64,000 nt of DNA from Campylobacterales bacterium (GTDB lineage Bacteria; Campylobacterota; Campylobacteria; Campylobacterales; Sulfurospirillaceae), in the NCBI GenBank assembly GCA_016930915.1, contig JAFGFU010000025.1, positions 62,001-126,000 of the forward strand, written 5' to 3'. The notes under the pieces were generated by a model. It had not been told where the DNA came from, did not search any database, and was given only the letters and a program-made list of their open reading frames with translations. Of this stretch, positions 60,523 through 64,000 are shown piece after piece (positions within the stretch are counted from its first letter, which is position 1; the number at the start of each line of letters is the position of its first letter). A program made the translations under genes and the position numbers.

Positions 60523-60862
60523 GTATTCCATTGTCGCATCGTTAATTGATGTGTGCGAGAAAGAGGCAAAAAAACACCATGCCAAAGCCATTGAGTGTGT
60601 TGAAATTGCACTGGGGCGCTTAAGCGGGGTTGAGCCTCATCTGTTGCAAAGCTCATTTGACACCTTTAAAGAGGAGACGCTTTGCGAAAATGCCACGCTG
60701 GTCATAGATCTGTGCGATGTGGTGCTGGAATGTGAGAAGTGTCATGCAAAAAGCGTGGTCAAAGAGAACCATTTTATCTGCCCCAAATGCCAGAGTGACT
60801 CGGTGCGTATGGTGGGTGGACAAGAGTTACATGTAAAACGTATTGTCATTAAAGAGGCGTAA
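60515..60862 (+). CDS. hypA: Hydrogenase nickel insertion protein HypA
   Basis: 115 residues from ATG 60515 (MHEYSIVASLI), not the ORF-track 60494. The N-terminal MHE holds the nickel-binding His, and the Zn site is in ECEKCHAKSVVKENHFICPKCQSD. It delivers Ni to hydrogenase, and in Helicobacter relatives to urease. It is dedicated to this cluster by position; hypB-F are not in the window. A repeat copy near the 3' end encodes LHVKRI. Confidence 0.93.
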   Translation: MHEYSIVASLIDVCEKEAKKHHAKAIECVEIALGRLSGVEPHLLQSSFDTFKEETLCENATLVIDLCDVVLECEKCHAKSVVKENHFICPKCQSDSVRMVGGQELHVKRIVIKEA

Positions 60863-60864
60863 GT

Positions 60865-62286
60865 ATGAGAAAATATCATTTAACCAAAGCATATCCCAAA
60901 AGACGTGACGCACAAAAGCGCATTTTTGATTTTCACCCTATTTATCACGATTTTGATGAAGGCGAAGCCATTGCACAAGCAAGTCGATGTATTCAGTGTC
61001 CTGTGGACATTATGCGAGGACTTCAAAGCGAGTTTCACTTTTGTCGTACGGGGTGTCCTTTAAACAATGAAATTCCAAAATGGTTGAAAAAAACCTACGA
61101 GGGAGATATTTTAGGGGCGTTTGAACTCTCCAACGCTCGCTCGCCTTTTCCAGAAATTCTAGGACGAGTCTGCCCTAAACAAGGCTTATGCGAGAGTTCG
61201 TGTACCTTAGAGAGAACACCTCATCATGCGGTGAGCATTGGAAACATTGAAGTCTATCTCAATGAAACCGCCTTTGAAAACCACGCCATTCCCACGTACG
61301 CACATCCCAATCCAACACCTTATAAAGTCGCTGTTGTCGGAGGTGGACCTGCGGGACTTAGCTGTGCGACGTTTCTCATGCGCATGGGCATAGCCGTGGA
61401 AATTTTTGAAAAAGAAGATAAACTCGGTGGTCTTTTAACCTATGGCATTCCCAACTTTAAACTCCCTAAACACACGATTTTAAGGCGTGTGGAGTGGATG
61501 AAAGAGGCAGGACTTAAAGTGCATTACCACACCGAAGTGGGCAAAGATGTCAGCTTAGAAAGCCTCAAAGAAAATTTTGATGCTATTTTTCTAGGGATGG
61601 GCACACCGCTTGGTCGTCAATCGGGCATGGAAAATGAACATGCCAAAGGGGTACATCATGTGATGGAATTTCTTATACTCACCCAAAAAAATCTCTTCAA
61701 TCACAACTTTCATGAGGCTATTTTTGAAAACAAACACGTCGTGGTCATTGGGGGAGGAAACTCTGCCATGGACGCGCTTCGTACCGCCATTCGCCATCGT
61801 GCCAAACGGGTAACGTGTGTGTATCGAAGAGAAGAAGCGCAGATGCCTAGCAGTGCCTTAGAGATTGCCTACGCCAAAGAAGAAGGGGTTGAGTTTTTGT
61901 TTAACCATGCACCCAAACGTGCCATTCTCAATGACAACCACCATGTTATAGGCGTTGATGTGGTCAAAACGTACATGAATGAAGCAGGAAAACTCTGCTA
62001 CAACGAAAGTGAGCACACCTGCCTTAAAGCCGATAGCATCATTTTAGCCTTAGGGTTTGATGCCCAAAAATATGACTTTTTCGATGCGCTTCATCTAAAT
62101 TATGGACGTTCTCACACCTTGGTGGTTGATGAAAACAAAGAGACAAACCACCCCTTCATTTTTGCAGGAGGCGACATGGTTCGAGGAGCAAACTTAGTCG
62201 TCAATGCTGCACTTGATGGAAGAACCGCTGCCCTTGGAATTGCCCAAAAGTTGGGTATTCCAAAAGAAAATTTGCTTTACATGTAA
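60865..62286 (+). CDS. GltD/NfnB-like NAD(P)H-flavoprotein of the hydrogenase cluster
   Basis: 473 residues. An N-terminal Cys-rich part (RCIQCPVDIM, FCRTGCPLNNEIPKW, GRVCPKQGLCESSCTLERT) binds two [4Fe-4S] clusters. VAVVGGGPAGLSCATFLM binds FAD, and VVVIGGGNSAMDALRTA binds NAD(P). This is the layout of the glutamate synthase small subunit and of NfnB/SudA. It could link the hydrogenase to NAD(P)H. Its last codons, TAC ATG TAA, are themselves a repeat copy, which supplies the stop. Confidence 0.9.
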   Translation: MRKYHLTKAYPKRRDAQKRIFDFHPIYHDFDEGEAIAQASRCIQCPVDIMRGLQSEFHFCRTGCPLNNEIPKWLKKTYEGDILGAFELSNARSPFPEILGRVCPKQGLCESSCTLERTPHHAVSIGNIEVYLNETAFENHAIPTYAHPNPTPYKVAVVGGGPAGLSCATFLMRMGIAVEIFEKEDKLGGLLTYGIPNFKLPKHTILRRVEWMKEAGLKVHYHTEVGKDVSLESLKENFDAIFLGMGTPLGRQSGMENEHAKGVHHVMEFLILTQKNLFNHNFHEAIFENKHVVVIGGGNSAMDALRTAIRHRAKRVTCVYRREEAQMPSSALEIAYAKEEGVEFLFNHAPKRAILNDNHHVIGVDVVKTYMNEAGKLCYNESEHTCLKADSIILALGFDAQKYDFFDALHLNYGRSHTLVVDENKETNHPFIFAGGDMVRGANLVVNAALDGRTAALGIAQKLGIPKENLLYM

Positions 62287-62341
62287 CGTGTGTTTAACAA
62301 AAAAAGATACAATAGTTCAATCTTACCGTGAGGATTTTTCT

Positions 62342-63319
62342 ATGCTTCTTTTTACTTTAGCAATTATCATGGGGCTTGCTCTGCTCATCTGGAGTGCCGA
62401 TAAATTTGTCGATGGCGCAACTGCCCTTGCCATGCATCTTGGAATGCCAACTCTATTGATTGGTATTTTAATCGTAGGCTTTGGAACCAGTGCACCTGAA
62501 ATTGCCGTCTCATCAGTTGCCGCATTCAGTGGAAATCCTGCATTAGCTATTGGCAATGCTTTAGGCTCAAATATCGCTAATATTGGTCTTATTTTAGGCA
62601 TTAGTGCCCTCATTGCCCCTATTGCTTTGCACTCCAATATTGTTAAAAAAAATATTTTACTCTCTCTTGTTATTACCCTCCTCTTAGGCTATATGCTTTT
62701 TGATGCGACTCTAAGCCTTCTTGAAGGAGTCATTTTGTTATTGGGGCTTTTTATCTTTATTGGATGGTCAGTTATGAGCAACCTTAAAAACCGAAGAGAT
62801 GCCTTAATTGATAATATTCAAGATGAAATAAAAGACATTACCCTCAGTTTTTCAAAAAGTATTCTCATTTTACTGATGGGTCTTCTTGCCCTTATTGGTA
62901 GTTCTCAACTTTTAGTTTGGGGGGCGGTGGGTATTGCTACACTTTTGGGTGTAAGTGATTTAATTATTGGTTTAACCGTTATTGCAGTTGGCACGTCACT
63001 GCCTGAATTAGCAACGTCTATTGCTGCTGTTAAAAAAGGAGAGTCTGATATTGCTATTGGAAATGTAGTGGGTTCTAACATTTTTAATATTTTAGCAGTT
63101 ATAGGTGTAGCCAGTGTCATTGCGCCTGATTATCTTATTGCCCCTGAGATTTTTTACCGTGATTGGGGTGTTGTCTTCGCCATGAGTCTTGCACTCTTTT
63201 TTATGGCATACGGAAGCAAACGTGAAAAAAATAGAATTGGCGTTGAAAAAGGGGCTGTCTTGCTTTTAGGATATAGCGTATACACCGTGTATTTAGCAAT
63301 GGGAGCGATAGCACTTTAG
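62342..63319 (+). CDS. Na+/Ca2+ exchanger family (YrbG-like) antiporter
   Basis: Start at ATG 62342 (MLLFTLAIIMGLALLIW), with GTGAGGAT upstream; the ORF-track start at 62204 lies inside the previous gene. About 325 residues, about ten membrane helices. The two inverted CaCA motifs are VGFGTSAPEIAVS with GNALGSNIANIGLILG, and VAVGTSLPELATS with GNVVGSNIFNILAV. It exchanges Na+ or H+ for Ca2+. Confidence 0.92.
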   Translation: MLLFTLAIIMGLALLIWSADKFVDGATALAMHLGMPTLLIGILIVGFGTSAPEIAVSSVAAFSGNPALAIGNALGSNIANIGLILGISALIAPIALHSNIVKKNILLSLVITLLLGYMLFDATLSLLEGVILLLGLFIFIGWSVMSNLKNRRDALIDNIQDEIKDITLSFSKSILILLMGLLALIGSSQLLVWGAVGIATLLGVSDLIIGLTVIAVGTSLPELATSIAAVKKGESDIAIGNVVGSNIFNILAVIGVASVIAPDYLIAPEIFYRDWGVVFAMSLALFFMAYGSKREKNRIGVEKGAVLLLGYSVYTVYLAMGAIAL

Positions 63320-63324
63320 CTTTC

Positions 63325-63336
63325 TTTACATGTAAA
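63325..63336. repeat. TTTACATGTAAA palindrome, intergenic copy
   Basis: Perfect 12-mer 6 bp after the antiporter stop codon, between convergent genes. Confidence 0.9.
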
Positions 63337-63377
63337 AGAGACAAAAGCGTTACTGTTGCCTCTTGGTTCACGCTCTT

Positions 63378-63866
63378 CTATTTTTCAAAAATAGCATTGG
63401 TAATTTGAACCGTTGAAATAGCATTTTGCGGAGAACCGTCTATCAGCTTATCTGAATAGGTGAGGTAAATGAGCGTGTTGCGTTTTGCATCGTAAAATCG
63501 CACCACTTGAATGTGTTTAAACAAGAGTGACGTGGATTCTTTAAAAACACGTTCTCCATCTCTTTTTTTCGACGCAACCTCTTTTGGCAGGGTAATCACA
63601 CCCGTTTGCCGACACGCAATCGAAGCATCAGACGTATCTTCTGCCACACCAAATGTTCCCTTAAGTCCTCCCGTTTTTGCACGAGAGAGATGACACGAAA
63701 CCCCTTCTATTTTGGGGTCATCAAAGGCTTCTATCACAATTTTATGATTCGCTCCAATAAGCTTAAACGCCGTATCCACAGAGCCAATTTCTTCACAAAA
63801 AAGAGGCGAAACCAAACCTATCATAAGGAAACATGTCACTTTTTTGTATGTACGAGATGTCATCAT
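63378..63866 (-). CDS. creA: CreA family periplasmic protein
   Basis: Start at ATG 63866 (AAAAAGGGACACA upstream); the ORF-track start adds seven residues. About 162 residues with a signal peptide (KVTCFLMIGLVSPLFC). EEIGSVDTAFKLIG, then EAFDDPKIEGVSCHLSRAKTGG and DASIACRQTG, are the conserved CreA pattern, including two Cys. Function unknown in general despite the name (in E. coli it neighbours creBCD). Convergent with the antiporter; no creBC here. Confidence 0.9.
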   Translation of the reverse strand: MMTSRTYKKVTCFLMIGLVSPLFCEEIGSVDTAFKLIGANHKIVIEAFDDPKIEGVSCHLSRAKTGGLKGTFGVAEDTSDASIACRQTGVITLPKEVASKKRDGERVFKESTSLLFKHIQVVRFYDAKRNTLIYLTYSDKLIDGSPQNAISTVQITNAIFEK

Positions 63867-64000
63867 TGTGTCCCTTTTTAAAAGCATATTTTTCTTTATA
63901 GCTATTTTTAGTCAAATTTAGTGCAAATGTCAAGAAAAGCATCACTACATTTTATTTTCAAACGATTTAGACTATGATTCTACTTATAAACCCTCAAAAG

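Larger units (their letters stand above)
1509..63336. repeat. TTTACATGTAAA palindromic repeat family, all copies
   Basis: By eye the core TTACATGTAA occurs 36 times. Thirteen copies are intergenic and listed separately. Copies inside genes start (core) at 2841, 5063, 8017, 13228, 14173, 18644, 22218, 22305, 32973, 35438, 35770, 37121, 41265, 42873, 43425, 44243, 44303, 45392, 49162, 49459, 59816, 60826 and 62277. In genes the reading is LHVK-like, or (F/L)TCK, or ends in TAA. None lies between 22.9 and 33.0 kb or between 45.4 and 49.2 kb. Function unknown. Confidence 0.88.

Noticed and set aside
1509-63336. TTTACATGTAAA as an operator of one ordinary regulon
   Set aside because: Copies occur in the middle and at the ends of functionally unrelated genes, many far from any promoter, which does not fit a single transcription factor regulon.
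1-64000. CRISPR array, tRNA or rRNA genes, insertion sequences
   Set aside because: No regularly spaced repeats, no cloverleaf or rRNA segments, and no transposase-like protein was recognised. The dispersed palindrome is far too irregular in spacing for CRISPR.

Overview
The window looks like a chromosomal segment of a Campylobacterota bacterium, most likely Sulfurospirillum or a close relative. This is inferred from the AT-rich sequence, the MotAB stator, a CmeABC-like RND pump, a DUF5644/HdrB-like pair, a NifT/NifA-like operon, a group 4 [NiFe] hydrogenase cluster and many two-component genes. No species assignment was computed.

Layout. 0-5 kb: UbiB-family C-terminus, nitroreductase, a radical SAM/DUF4130 DNA-repair-type pair and an iron alcohol dehydrogenase. 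5-8.5 kb: MFS exporter, Tat-exported alpha/beta hydrolase and AraC regulator. 8.6-15 kb: a complete RND tripartite efflux operon with a TetR regulator and a perfect 16-bp operator candidate. 15-19.7 kb: motAB, an ABC-F ATPase, a very acidic small protein and MsrA. 19.7-22.9 kb: MBL hydrolase, ZIP transporter, thiM and thiD. 22.9-30 kb: a signalling block (response regulator-PAS-EAL, histidine kinase, small periplasmic protein, frameshifted TonB-dependent receptor), an antiporter and the RNase P RNA. 30-38 kb: periplasmic asparaginase with a two-component system, truD, thiL and the DUF5644/HdrB-like pair. 38-44 kb: superoxide reductase, then an operon of aldo/keto reductase, flavoprotein, NifT, NifA-like activator and SIR2-like protein behind a sigma-54-like promoter. 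44-51.4 kb: an accessory zone with HipBA, a reverse transcriptase-methyltransferase operon, VapBC and MNT/HEPN, interrupted by an aminotransferase and a SlyD-like isomerase. 51.4-57.5 kb: lipoproteins and an LpoB/YcfL/CsgG-like envelope operon. 57.6-62.3 kb: a [NiFe] hydrogenase cluster with no membrane subunit. 62.3-64 kb: Na+/Ca2+ antiporter and CreA.

The most striking signal is not a gene. The palindrome TTACATGTAA occurs 36 times by eye (21 of them as the full 12-mer TTTACATGTAAA), where well under one copy is expected by chance. About a third are intergenic. Inside genes it appears almost only as Leu-His-Val-Lys or (Phe/Leu)-Thr-Cys-Lys. It is missing from the reverse transcriptase/VapBC island and from a 10-kb signalling stretch. 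The second notable item is the two-gene RT-methyltransferase operon, a candidate defence module.

No tRNA, rRNA, CRISPR array or intact insertion sequence was recognised. Apart from the rnpB region, no gap between genes exceeds about 300 bases.
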